NCBI GenBank assembly: GCA_019321725.1 | Contig: CM033108.1 | Location: forward strand, 17,435,799 to 17,499,798 | Length of the DNA: 64,000 nt | Origin: Paulownia fortunei | Taxonomy: Eukaryota; Streptophyta; Magnoliopsida; Lamiales; Paulowniaceae | Direction of reading: 5' to 3' | In this document: positions 12,335 through 23,493 of the stretch, piece after piece | How positions within the stretch are numbered: the stretch's first letter is position 1 | Layout of the letters: the number at the start of each line of letters is the position of its first letter | Made by a program: the position numbers and the translations under genes | The notes under the pieces: generated by a model | Told to the model about the DNA's origin: nothing | Database searches by the model: none | The model's input: the letters and a program-made list of their open reading frames with translations, nothing else

Positions 12335-14400
12335 TTTCAGGAGGAAATCACATTTTTGGCAACATTACAAGCCAAGGGAAAATTATGATGGATGGTAAGA
12401 AGGTGCAGGCAGTAGTGGACTTGCCTGCCCTATCCAAGGTTAGTAAACTAAGATCATTTCTGGGATTGACAAATTACTATCCGTGATTCATTAACAGCTA
12501 TTTGAAAATTGTAGCCCTTTGATGATTTGCCTAAAAAAAATCAGAAATGTGAATGGATAATTACATGTTAAGGTGCCTTTGAGTTGTTGAAGCAAATTAT
12601 TTCTTTAGAATCCATGTTGAAAGTTCCAGAGTTTGATAGGCCCTTTGAGGTGTTGGTTGCTTTTTGACTAGGCTACTAGTTGTGTCTTGGTATAGGACAT
12701 ACACCCATAGCATTTGAAAGCTGTAAGCTTACGGATGCCAATTTGCTATAAGTACCTATACGAAAGAAATGACGATGGTCATTCAGTGTTGGGATACTTG
12801 GAAGTATTACTTGTTGGGAAAAAGTTTATTGTAGTGATGGACAATGTTGCAAACACCTATTTTAAAACTCATGAAAGGTTGTTGACTAAATAAGGTAGTT
12901 GGCAAGAGTTTCTAAGGGAGTTTGATTTTGATTGGGTACACAGGCTATGCAAATGCAATGATGTTGCTGATGTACTGAGTAATAAGTTGGTAGAGGAGTG
13001 TGATGTTACTTTAACTCTCATCAAGTAAAATTTCTTGGAATGGATCCAAGAATCATGCCAGAATGATACTGTGTATCATAAATTTGTTGAGTTGGTGAAA
13101 GCTGGTCATATCAGAAAGTATTGTCTAGATGATGGGTTATTGTATGTAAATGGTGGAAGAACCTATGTTCCAAGTGGCCCATTACTGCGGCAGCTGCTAA
13201 GGGAATCCCACGACCTTAGTGACCTGTTCAAGCCAATGAGAGAATGTTTGTGTTGTTGTCCCATCAGTACTATGGCCAAAGATGGAAAAGGATGTTAAGG
13301 TGTTTGTCCAAACTTGTTTAGTGTGCTAACTAGACAAGTTGAGAAAAGAAAAGAATGCAGGATTTTTGTAGCCCCTATCCATTCTAGAGAGACCATGGGA
13401 GTTTGTCTCCATTGAATTTCTTGTTAGATTTTGAAAGGCGAATGGTATAGCTTCAATATTTGTTAGTGTTAATTAGTTTTCTAAGTATATTATGTCTACT
13501 GTTGCTCCTAATATTTGTTCCACTGAAATTGCTATTGAATTGTTCTTTACACATGTGATTAGGTATCTTGGTATTCCGAAGGACATTAAGAGTGATTGGG
13601 TTACTTGCTTCACAAGTCAATTTTGGACCATGTTGTTCAATGTGATGGGCATGGAGTTGAAGTTCTCCATAGCCAATCATCCTTTAATTGATGGTTAGAC
13701 ATAGAGGATGAATGCACTGCCGAAGAAATACTTGAGGCACTATGTTTCTGTAAGTCAAAAGGATTAGGTTTGGTTTATTGGACGTGGCATAATTTTGTTA
13801 TAACTTGCACAAGTCCTCGGTGGCAATCATGAGTCTGTTTGAACTGGTAATGGATAACAACCATAATGCCCCATCAAATTGTTGTGCATCAAATGGGAAG
13901 TAATTATCCTGTTGCCTATCATTTTTTAGGGTAAAATAGGAGTTGCTTGATGAAGCCAAGGATAGTTTGGCTACGGCCTAATACATAATGAAAAATATGC
14001 TGATATGGGTATACAACATGTTGAGTTTAGTGTGGGAGATCAGGTATTGCTAAAGCTGACTCCACATATTTGAAAATAGATAAGTTCTAAAATAGTTCAT
14101 TGCAGGTTAGTTCTAAAGTATGACAGTCCCTTTTAAGTGTTAAGTAGAGTAGGTAATATGGCTTACCGATTGAAGCTGCCAGATAGGCTTAAGATTCATC
14201 CAACATTTCATATAAGTTTTCTAAAAAAGTATAATGAAGATGTTGTGATGTATCAAGAAAATTGGCAGGGCGTGCCTTCATGTATTCTGACAGGAATTTG
14301 ATAAGGAGGTTTATAGAATTCTTCATCACTGGACTGTGAGACAAAGTAAGAAAAATCAAAGAAAAGGTGATTTAGTCCATTAGAAGAGTGAGTCGGCGCT
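12335..14400 (+). pseudogene. Decayed Ty3/gypsy chromovirus pol
   Basis: The fragment opens in the RT connection domain ([16 protein letters not shown] near 12430-12480), passes through RNase H (KEMTMVIQCWDTWKYYLLG near 12767-12822; NDVADVLSNKL near 12957-12990) and the integrase linker (WIQESCQNDTVYHKF, 13044-13085). It then shows a degraded integrase core (HVIRYLGIPKDIKSDW, 13550-13600; FSIANHPLIDG near 13664-13697) and a chromodomain-like end (IHPTFHISFLKKY near 14193-14235). Frames shift repeatedly and stops are frequent. It differs clearly from the Gypsy-1/Gypsy-3 family and is nearer to Reina/Galadriel-type chromoviruses in layout, which is an inference from the linker motifs. Confidence 0.75.
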
Positions 14401-14505
14401 AATGCTGCATGTGAACACAATGTCATATTATCATTATTTGAAAATAAAATTACTGAGTATTAGATGGCTAAGGGGATACTCCACGTCTAATGAAAACATT
14501 GGATT

Positions 14506-14522
14506 TTTGGGTGGAAGAGGTT
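14506..14522 (+). promoter_or_regulatory. Probable polypurine tract
   Basis: The purine-rich tttgggtggaagaggtt stands between the chromodomain end and a TG dinucleotide that probably opens the 3' LTR of the preceding gypsy fragment. Confidence 0.45.
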
Positions 14523-14846
14523 TGTCGACCACTCAGAACATTAGGTGCCCTAACATGATAGGCTTGTGTGTAAGCGAGCGACTAGTGCCAGCAAGGTGGA
14601 ACACCAAACTTTGGCTAACTCTTGGTGCCATGACACGGGCTACTTGGTAGCACATAACATATTGAATGGCATTTTGGCAACTTACAGGTTTTCGATGTGT
14701 TGGGGCAATGCTAAGTTGTGGCTTAGTGATACATCGGGTGATGGTAGGTAGTGCATAATGGGTGTGGACGTACAATAGGGTGTTAACACCAGATAGACAT
14801 TAGGTGGTCCCCAAATAAGATTTGAGTTATGACCATGAAATGAAAT
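14523..14846 (+). repeat. Probable start of the 3' LTR of the decayed chromovirus
   Basis: It begins TGTCGACC after a purine tract and runs into the assembly gap, so its end is not visible. It is less AT-rich than its neighbours. Open frames here on both strands overlap one another and have no motif, so I do not treat them as genes. Confidence 0.4.
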
Positions 14847-14946
14847 NNNNNNNNNNNNNNNNNNNNNNNNNNNNNNNNNNNNNNNNNNNNNNNNNNNNNN
14901 NNNNNNNNNNNNNNNNNNNNNNNNNNNNNNNNNNNNNNNNNNNNNN
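14847..14946. other. Assembly gap (100 N)
   Basis: Exactly 100 N, the usual placeholder length for a scaffold gap of unknown size. Confidence 0.99.
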
Positions 14947-16731
14947 ATCGAAAAGCCTCATAGACTAGCATCACGATGCATGCTCGGACGATGTCTCATT
15001 CCATATGCATTGGCGTAGGGACGTCAGTTCATATGTGCAGGGGCGTATTAGGGAACAAATACATCGAACGGCCCACAGAAAATTCTCAATTGGAAATGTT
15101 GTTTGTTAAATAAGAATTTTCTAGTTATAATAGTACATTAAATATTACTTAGACTTGAGGCACTATGGTGGCATTGTGCACAACATAATGCACTTTGATG
15201 TATTTTTTGATTCCATGACAATAACAAGGGTTTTACATTGGGTGTATGATCTTTGTGTATGGAGGTCAATGAGTGGCTAACAAAGGATCCATCATCTATT
15301 TAGTTGAATAGGTGAATTTTTTATATTTTCATGATCCTTGGTCCCGTCCAAGGCAAGATGAATACTAGAGTGAGGTTTTCTAGTAATTTATCAAAGGATC
15401 AATGTGACTTGATATGGAATAATAGTTATTAAATCATAATAGGCTTTTGACTAATAATCCATACCTTAGGCTTAATAAAGAGATTAGTAGAATGAAAGAT
15501 CACATTTACATGGTACTTGTAACCAAAAAAAAAAAATGGTTCACTTGCTATTCACCTAGGTAGTCAAGATACATTATTAGGTGTTTTCCTTAACTTATGA
15601 TGTTCTTAGAATTAAACAGTTAATTCCAAGTGAATTACTTAATTAGATTAATTAATTAAAATATTAATTTCTTCATATGTTGTAAAGTTATAAGCCCATT
15701 GTTAGTTTAGATATGAACCTAAATGGGTCACACACAAATCGAGATGATCCAAGGTATTGAATTAAGTTAATTAATGCTGATTAATTGACTTGAAATAGAA
15801 TCAATTTAAGGGGTTAAATCTATTCATTTAATTAAATTATATAATATTTTAATTGGACTTAATAAAGATTAGGGGTTTATGAAAATGAGTTAATTAATTG
15901 ATTGAATTAATTAATTTGCTAGGCTTAAATTAATTTTAAGGCGTTAAGTTAATTTAACCAATTAAATAATAGAATTATTTTAATTGGGTTTAATTTGATT
16001 AGGTAACTATTAAACTAATTAATTAATTAATTTAATCAATTAATTGAATATGGCTTTTACTAATTGATGGAGATCAATTAATTGGACTTTAATAATAAAT
16101 TAGAGTCCAAGCCCATTGGGTTAGAGGCCCAGTAGGAGTTTTTATTTTTAAAATTAAAGACTCCTAATAAAATACGGAAAGGTATAGAGAGAAAGAAAGA
16201 ATTAAAAGAGATAAGGAAGGAGAAGGTTTCCTAATTGGATTAGGAATGGGTTAACTAATTGGATTAAGGCCCAAAGCTTTTCCAACAAAAAGTTTCCATC
16301 CTTTTTTATAAAGTACAATTCTTCTAATCACTTGTTGATTTAAGAATTATTCTACACTCTCAAATTAGATTAGAAATAGAGACTATATTCACTAGCAAGG
16401 ATTTAATGCTTGTGGGTTTGTTCGAGGTGTGGATACCATTGGAAAAGCTACACTTGGAGTTCTTGGTGAATCTTTTAGGAGATTTCAATTTGTGTGGAGT
16501 TTGAAAATTTTGAATTCCTTCATACCCCATATCAATCGAAATGCTTGAAAGGTATAATCCCACAAAACTAACTTGTTTAATTATATTAGGTGAACAATAA
16601 AAAATGCAAACCCAAAATTGCATCGAATCATGGATTAACTTTTATGCATATGATGTATGATTTTATTTCAATTTATTGAAAATTTTAAATTTTCATTGCG
16701 TATGCTATCCTATGATTTTGCAAACCCAATA
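14947..16731 (+). repeat. Copia-type 5' LTR, start lost in the gap
   Basis: It aligns along its length with the Copia-4 LTR at 51154-53145, including 'gatgcatgctcg' near 14975, the CCTAAATGGGTCACACAC block near 15719-15736 and the AATTAATT-rich core. It ends CCCAATA at 16731 and is followed by one G and a primer-binding site, the same arrangement as at 53145. The first 200 bases or so are within or before the gap. Confidence 0.8.
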
Positions 16732-16732
16732 G

Positions 16733-16744
16733 TAGTATCAAAGC
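16733..16744 (+). promoter_or_regulatory. Primer-binding site (tRNA-iMet type)
   Basis: TAGTATCAAAGC differs from the canonical TGGTATCAGAGC at two positions. It marks the LTR at 14947-16731 as a 5' LTR. About 140 bases of leader follow (16745-16886) before the Tat-2 fragment interrupts. Confidence 0.7.
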
Positions 16745-16968
16745 ATAGGTTTTTACATTTTGATCATTTTTGTGAAAACATGCTTGAATTTTTATGTGAT
16801 GACGTTTTTGTTTGGGAATTGAAATTTTGAAAATTTTATGCAAGATTTTAAATGGTAAGGTCTGGAGCTTCATACCAAGTTCTAATGAGTTGGTTAGGTA
16901 GGAAGTCATCATCCCAGGAAATAGGCCTAAATTTCGGGGTTGAGGTCGGGAAACTCTCCATTGATAAC

Positions 16969-17620
16969 TTATCTTTCCAAGGACTTAAGGAAGAAGGAAA
17001 ATGATGCAACATCTTGCGATTGAGCGTCGAAATTAGGTAAAAAAAATCCTTTTTCTTTGGTTTTAGGGGAAGAGTTAACGGAATGTAAATGACAGAAATG
17101 TATGAACGAAGGTTCTTGGCAAAAATAACGAATTAAAATAATAAAGCCTAGTATGTGTCGGAAAGAGTTCGGCAGGAGCTGAGCTGGGCATACATTGAAG
17201 TCAGTAAGAATATCCTCTATCAAATGGGATAAAGGGAACTTAAGACCAGCTTCTAAACTAGCAATATGAAAGGCTAGGCAATTTAGAGGCGGTTCATCAA
17301 TCCTATCTCTATGACCAGGAATTATTAATTTGAAGTTATTCAAGAAAAAAAAACCTATGCCTAATTTGGGCAACCTAGGTCTCTTGAATGGTGGACCTAA
17401 TCAAAGCCCAAAGGGCAGTAGATTCTAAGTCTGGGTCCTCTTGGTTGGATCCCTCACCCTCCGTAGTCCCTCCTCCAGGGACAACCTCGAGTTGAGAGGA
17501 ACTTATCAGAGTTTCTTGGGGACCAGTAACGTCCTCGGAGCTCGAACTTGAGTTCGAGCTCAAGCTACCACAGCTCGTGTCAGAATCAAAAAGAGTTTGT
17601 TCAAAATGTTGGATCGACAT
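16969..17620 (-). pseudogene. Antisense extra ORF with putative gypsy-type transposon domain (Transposase_28-like)
   Basis: Two adjoining minus-strand frames belong to one product split by a frameshift. The first (17620-17375) begins MSIQHFEQ and is rich in Ser, Gly and acidic residues. The second (17373-16969) holds the conserved part: a basic/acidic lead (PGHRDRIDEPP), then LEAGLKFPLSHLIEDIL, then CPAQLLPNSFRHILGFIILI, and a final FLPNFD. This order (a 'glycine-lysine-phenylalanine-proline-leucine' turn, then 'PAQL-PN-R-LGF') is what I know from the family Pfam calls putative gypsy-type transposon (PF04195). Its role in the retrotransposon cycle is unknown. The frameshift lies near 17374, and an A-run near 17345-17352 is another possible slip point. 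The C-terminal coiled-coil part seen in Tat-1 is absent here. Confidence 0.65.
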
Positions 17621-17944
17621 TATTACAAGAGGGAAAAAGAAATACTAGAATAACAAGTAGAGAAAAATATAAAGGAAAGAAGTTCAAGAACTCATTAGGA
17701 AAGCTACCTCAAAATTTGATCTCGGGAAAATACGTCGAAAATAAAGCTCGAGTTCACTCTGATCCAAGAGTTCACTTTACCCTAGGTAAGATGGTTAAAA
17801 TAAGTGGTAAGAACCCGAGAGTATATATAAAGAGGAGGTAATTCAGACGAATGGCCGGGATGAAACACCGATTCGAAATGAACGGCTAGGATGAGACATC
17901 AGTTCAAATAGACGGTCCAAATCAACTTTCCTGCATAAATGCAC

Positions 17945-17965
17945 AAAAAGTTGGGGGAGTAACGA
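17945..17965 (+). promoter_or_regulatory. Polypurine tract of Tat-2
   Basis: The stretch aaaaagttgggggagtaacga lies directly before the TGTACC start of the LTR. A run of five Gs after A-rich sequence is typical of Tat-type tracts. Confidence 0.65.
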
Positions 17966-18369
17966 TGTACCAAGCATTAAAATGACATTAGTGCCCTTGA
18001 AATATCATTAAAACACTAAAAATACCCAAAGATCCGCGTGTTTTTCATCTCGATGGTATTGAGTTCTGATTGACCAGATCTCCTAACCGTCGATGAAGCG
18101 GACTGATGGGACATATCAACCAATCTGATCATGACATCTAGACCCTACCTTTACGGCCTACGAGAACCAATCAGTATAAAGTGTCTATTAACTTTTACAT
18201 CATTCACTCAATTAACTTACCAGTTCCTTTTGACCTCAAGACCTCACTAACTTAAGCATCGGAGGGTTTTAGGCGGGGGCCACCCCAGCGAGCCTAACGT
18301 GTCTCTCTTTCAGGTACTCCCGAACTTAAGTACTCCAGCTCAAATTATCTCGACCCGAACTCAGGTACA
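17966..18369 (+). repeat. 3' LTR of Tat-2 (404 bp)
   Basis: The LTR starts TGTACC and ends GGTACA, a perfect 6 bp terminal inverted repeat. Near its end it has a 'gcatcggagggttttaggcggggg' block (18258-18281) that ends in a CTCTCTTTCAGGTAC motif, the U5 signature of Tat/Ogre LTRs. A TATA-like GTATAAAG lies at about 18174-18181. The same U5 block ('gcgtcggagggttttt') recurs in the Tat-1 LTR at 44880-44895. Confidence 0.75.
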
Positions 18370-18599
18370 CTAATTTTACTTCTAAATCACTTATTATGTG
18401 CAATCCTGGAGAAACTCAGCTCCCTATAGCTCCATGATTCATTACAAATCAGTGATTTTGCTGCTTTGTCTTTGGTATCTTTAGGCGGGGAGAAACAACT
18501 CCAAACATAGAAATTTGTGGTTCTCATATCAGACGGTCATCTCCAAATATTGAATCATTTGGAATTTTCACATCCCGAGAAAGATTTTCAGAGATGAGA

Positions 18600-19080
18600 G
18601 AGTAATGTTCCTAAAAAAATTTATCCAGGATAGTAATATGGTAGAAACCATCCCCTGCATGGGTGAAGATCAACTGCGATGGGGCCAGCCGTGGCAATCC
18701 AGGCCCTTCAGGTACTGGTGTTATCCTATTGTGGCATTTTATGCTTACTTGGGAATCAAAACAAATATTTTTGCAGAATTGTCCGCCTTGGTAGAGGGTC
18801 TGGATAAATGCTACAAAAGAGGACACATACTGGATGAATCTTACAAAAGATATTGGCTTCTACAACTTCTTATTCTGAATTTTATTTTCTTAAACAACTG
18901 ATGTGTATTATGATGTCTCATATTTATCCAAAGGTGAATTCTGTAGCAGATTTCATTGCTAAAGCAATTCAGAATCGACTGGACAATGGTGTTGTGAAGA
19001 CATACCATTTGAGCTTCCGGTGTATATTCGACTGAATAGATGGCAACTCCCTTATTTTCATTTCGACTTGCGGCACAACA
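18600..19080 (+). pseudogene. LINE-type RNase H domain remnant (RVT_3-like)
   Basis: The plus strand (ORF 18605-18901) reads GIKTNIFAELSALVEGLDKC, the characteristic 'TN-AE--AL--GL' helix of the RNase H-like domain at the end of plant LINE proteins. After a stop at 18899-18901 it resumes as SHIYPKVNSVADFIAKAIQ (about 18915-18975), matching the family's closing 'H--RE-N--AD-LA' motif, and then a YIRLNRWQLP-like tail. The upstream catalytic strand is unreadable and there is no reverse transcriptase, so this is a broken end. It sits between the Tat-2 LTR and Copia-2. Confidence 0.6.
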
Positions 19081-19621
19081 TCGACCAGATGGCTAGAATG
19101 CCCATCATTTTGTTACTTTGGCTTTTTTACAAAAACTTGACATAGTTTAATTAGCTTTCTACTTTAAAATTGTTTTTAAGGTAGCGTACTCTTCTTTTTT
19201 ATGCTTTCTTATATTCTCATATGCAAAAATTGCATATAAGAGAGTAAGTATGTCTTATTTCCTATTTTTAATTTGTAAACCATCCCTTAAGACATCTTTG
19301 AGTAATAACTTAAAAAAAATCCTCTATGTACAAGAATCTCAAGAAAATTCTTCTACTTCCGACAAACCTAATTTGCTATACTTCAACCCAATGTGTCCAA
19401 GGGTAATTTAGTCTAAATATCACTATTAAATTTTAATGTTGTTAGTGAAAAGTTAAATATTGTGTTTAATAGTTTAAAATTTTCCAAAATAATTTATAGA
19501 TGGAAAAGTCTTTCCTTGTTTTCTTTTTTTTTTATTTTGGATGGAACAGTTTACTCTTATGGGTCTTTGATAATTTTCCATGTTATTTATTCAACTTTAT
19601 TTCATGCATCTACGAATTAAT
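19081..19621. other. No gene seen
   Basis: AT-rich sequence with short homopolymer runs. No reading frame, repeat edge or RNA gene could be supported. Confidence 0.5.
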
Positions 19622-22333
19622 TGTTAGGGATAATATCCTAAAAGTGTATATTAGTAATTAATGTTGAAATAATAAAATAATATTTGATATTTATTTTTAT
19701 GCATGTTGGTATGCAAGTGAATATCAGAAAATTCCTTTTTATTTATGTAACAATAATCTTAGCATATAAGTGTTATAAATAAGAGGATTAAGATTATGGA
19801 TAATAAATTAAATTAGTCCATAATAAAATTAATTAAAGTTGGGATTTTTAATTAAATTATTATTAATGCGGTCCATTAACATTAAGGGGATGATTGTATG
19901 CAGGAACAAAATTAGGTATGAATTGAATGAATTTAGAAATAGAATGATGATGGGAAAAGAATGATATGAATATAGTAATTTCAATGCTTGGTATATACAA
20001 GAAATGAGAAAGGAACGGAATCGTCATTTATTGCTTGATTCCAATTACATAATTGATAAATAGGAATGAATAATAGAAATTGAACAAAATATTTTTCAGG
20101 ACCAAATTACCCTTTAGTAGAAAATTTTAAAATAAAAAATATAATTAATATTTTGTACATAAATTGATCTGTTATTATTCTAATAGCAATTAAACAATAT
20201 ATGTACTTATATATATGGAATATAGATGAAAATTTACACTAATATATTTTTTCTATAGAAAAATATAAAAAATCAACAAACAGGTCTCGAAGAAAGTCTC
20301 AAATTTAATTTTTAGTCTAAATACAACTCATTAAAATGTTGCACATATATTTTTCAATTATTTTATATGTATTTATGTGATGTATATTTATATATATAAT
20401 ATATGCATGTTACATATACACTAATATATACATATAGTACTCTTAAAATAATAATATAAAATTTAAAAATAATTCATGCTAATATATGTAAAAGTAACTA
20501 TTAATTAAAATATAAATAATTATTTTTTATTGGTAACATTTTTTCCATATATAGAAAGTTAGGGTGATATTATTTGTAAAAATATTTTTTAGTATTTTTA
20601 AAATAATAAAACATGTCGAGCGACCCGATAGATCTCGAGTTCGGAGCAGGTTTATATTCAGGTTCATAAAAAGATCGAGTCTCAAGTTTTACTCATTACT
20701 TTTGGTATGTTTAAAAGAATAATTTTTTCAAAAAAAAAATATGAGTTTATCCGTGACTAATTAGAATAGTTAAACCCATAGAAGAGGAAGGGAATGACTA
20801 ATCCATATTTTTTGAAATGAGTATTTCTAATAGAATGGATATTCCTCCCACTAAATTATACTAATCATGTGAATGAGAATAGATTAGGTAATGTCCATTC
20901 CATTCCCACTACATTCCCGCGTACCAATCATGCCATAAGAATGTAATGGTCATATCCGGAGTATTAATGTGGTGACATAATAATGGAGACACTTTATATA
21001 ATGTGATTATATAAGACTGGACCAGATGTAATTAAAATTTTCACATAAATTTTGTTTTTTGAAAATTCAAATAACATCAATAGATGATCATGTATGAGGT
21101 GATCTTAATCTTGAGTGGTTATAGACTCCTGTTTATTTCAATATGTTCTTTAATTTGCTCGTTAAAAGTTTATTGATTAGTATTCCTAAACATTTGTATT
21201 TTGGGATCATATTAGGATAGATAGTCAGGAATATAACTTACAGATATAAAATCCATACATTCCTACGACAAGTAAAAAGACGATTCCCTTGATTAGTTAA
21301 TTTTGGAATTGAATAATAAAGTGATCAAAATTATATCTTGGTTAGAAATTAACTATTCCCTAATGAATTAATAGTAGACAAGGAACAAGAGATAATTAGA
21401 TAGGTTAACGAAAAACCTATATCTAGTTATGAATCGTCTATGAAGAGTCAAATCATATGTAATGATTATATCGATAGACTACTCACTATTGATCAGAGTG
21501 AATTATTCTACAATTACAAGAGTGCAATTCCAAAATCTTAGTTGAGTAATCTTGGCATTAATAAATTAGATGAATTAATTAAAGAGTTTAATTAATTATT
21601 TGAATTTATTGGAATGTGCAATTATAGATACATCCCCAATCCATCTTCACAAACACTTAAATGGATTTATGCAATAAATTTAATTGTACTTGAAATGGTA
21701 GGAAATTATTTTCTAAACTGGGTGTTAATTATAAATACCAAAGATTATCGAGAATATCTAATATTGTTAGGTAATAAGTAAATATGAGATATTTATTTTG
21801 GTATTTATAATTATTATCTAAAATTATGAATTCTAGATAATTATAAAAGGAATGTTAAATATAATTTTCCTATTAGATAAGGGTATCAGCCTATCAGAGT
21901 TAGAAGAAGATTACGAAACTAGGAATTCAACAAATATAAAAGGAATTATGTCTCTCTCTCTCCACACTACACATTTCATCAAGATAGAGAAAGAGAATTC
22001 TCTAGCTTCTTACTGAATTTTTTACTTCCCCTCTCTGAAGCCTAATCTTATGATTTCATGAGTTGAAAATATTACAAGATAAATTATATAGTATAATTTA
22101 ATTTAATATTAAGAACATCAACTCGTTCCTATTGGTGTGGAGGCTTGGATTGGAAGACTTTGGTAAGGAAGGTTTGAAAATTTTGAAAGTATCATTAGAA
22201 AAAGAATTGACCTTTTCTATCAAGTTATGTTTTTTGAAACTCTATTGAATGTAATTGGTATATTTTATAGAACTTATTAAAATTACATATTCATACAACT
22301 GCATTAATTTTGTGAAAATTTTTCTAGTGTCTG
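19622..22333 (+). repeat. 5' LTR of Copia-2, interrupted by a MITE
   Basis: It opens TGTTAGGGATAATATCC, a usual copia LTR start. A TATA-like 'aaatataaaagg' near 21933 is followed within about 30 bases by a CT-rich initiator region (21951-21962), as expected at the U3/R border. Without the inserted 1050 bp MITE it would be about 1.66 kb. The right end is judged from the start of leader-like sequence and is uncertain by some tens of bases; the expected primer-binding site is disturbed there. Confidence 0.65.
19886..20935. mobile_element. Tourist-like MITE (PIF/Harbinger-derived), 1050 bp
   Basis: The ends are inverted repeats: GGGGATGATTGTATGC on the left, and TGGCATGATTGGTACGC reading in from the right, each followed by GGAAT-rich sequence. 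TAA is repeated on both sides (19883-19885 and 20936-20938), the 3 bp target duplication expected of PIF/Harbinger elements. It contains no ORF, so it would have been moved by a transposase made elsewhere. It sits inside the Copia-2 LTR and is therefore younger than that insertion. Confidence 0.7.
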
Positions 22334-23493
22334 ATACCAGGTCTTATTGTTGCACCCGATTTGATCGAAAAAATCAAAATTAATTTTATTTGATAAAATT
22401 ATTTCCAACATTTAATTGCCAAATCCCCATACCCTACATGATGGAGATCATATGAAGATAGAGGAGAAGAAAACAAAAAATCATAAATTTTTTATAATTA
22501 TCTTTTTATTTTTCTGTTATTTCTTTTTGGGTTGTAATTTTATTATCTTAGGAAATCCGACCAAAAATATCATTTATTTAATTTTTGTTTATTTATTTGA
22601 TTAATGTATGAGATATAAATTGTCATGCATAATTGTGTGTCATTCTTAATATGTACTTGTAGTTATTAGGAATGTCATGCATATTTATCAACATATTAAA
22701 TAGTTAATATATAAAATCCTATAGGATATGAGTTGACTTATTTAGATAATCGATTAAAATTATGATTTTGGTTTAATAGTTAAATTTGATAAAATCACTA
22801 TTTTGTTAGGGTATAATTATTAAGAGTTAGTAATTATTGGCTTAGGTTATTCTAAATAATGAACTTAGATTTTTATAAAAATTTGATAATTAGGTAAGCC
22901 CAATAGGATTGGACTTAACTAGAATAAATTAATATATAGAGATATAATAAGTAAAAACATTCGATATTTAGAGAACACTAGTTGTAAAATAATAAGTATG
23001 AGAGGAGTGTATGACTATATTTCCACGGTCTGCACTATTAACACAGCATCGTGAGTGCCTCGCGATGCTTTGATTTCGTCCTTTCTACGGAGGGTGTCCG
23101 TTTATTAAATAATAGGCTTTCTCGATGTATTTCAAAATTGACCTACCCTACGGTGGCAATTTCGAGTTAAGTTGATGAAATCCGAAATAGTGGGTCATAC
23201 TCATAAAGATGTAATTAAAGTTAGTTTAGCTACATCTTAATCGATTTAAATGGTAATTGATAAATAGATGAAAATATGAGATATTTTGATGATTTATTTA
23301 TTAATTGAGATGGTCTCAAGTCAATCGTCTTTAGTATGACTATCTTATGGCGGCATATTAATTGTGAGATTGAATTACCATAAAATTAGTAAAATGATCA
23401 TATATTCATATATCATGAATCACATTTACTATTCTGATTGATTTGATATTCAAACAAGTATTGAATGTTATTAGTTTATTAATTTCAATAATC
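22334..23493 (+). other. Long 5' leader of Copia-2
   Basis: Non-coding, AT-rich sequence of about 1.1 kb between LTR and gag start. It includes a GC-richer patch at about 23020-23160. The copia elements here share long leaders (Copia-3 has about 1.55 kb). A primer-binding-site-like string, CTGATACCA, occurs near 22332 but in the wrong orientation for a plus-strand element. Confidence 0.5.

Larger units (their letters stand above)
16887..18369 (+). mobile_element. Tat-2: 3' end of a Tat/Ogre-type Ty3/gypsy element
   Basis: The piece carries an antisense extra ORF, then a polypurine tract, then a short 3' LTR. In Tat-lineage plant gypsy elements an extra ORF opposite to pol lies between pol and the 3' LTR, so the whole element reads plus although this ORF is minus. 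Gag and pol are missing. The left border with the copia leader is approximate. CTAAT occurs both just left of the border (16882-16886) and just right of the LTR (18370-18374), which could be a target duplication or chance. Confidence 0.7.

Noticed and set aside
14402..14775. Overlapping frames on both strands
   Set aside because: They overlap each other in a probable LTR next to an assembly gap and none has a domain.
17548..17841. 97-codon plus-strand frame rich in Lys and Ser
   Set aside because: Its start is the mirror of the Ser-rich antisense ORF, the rest is the upstream region of that ORF, and no family is recognised.
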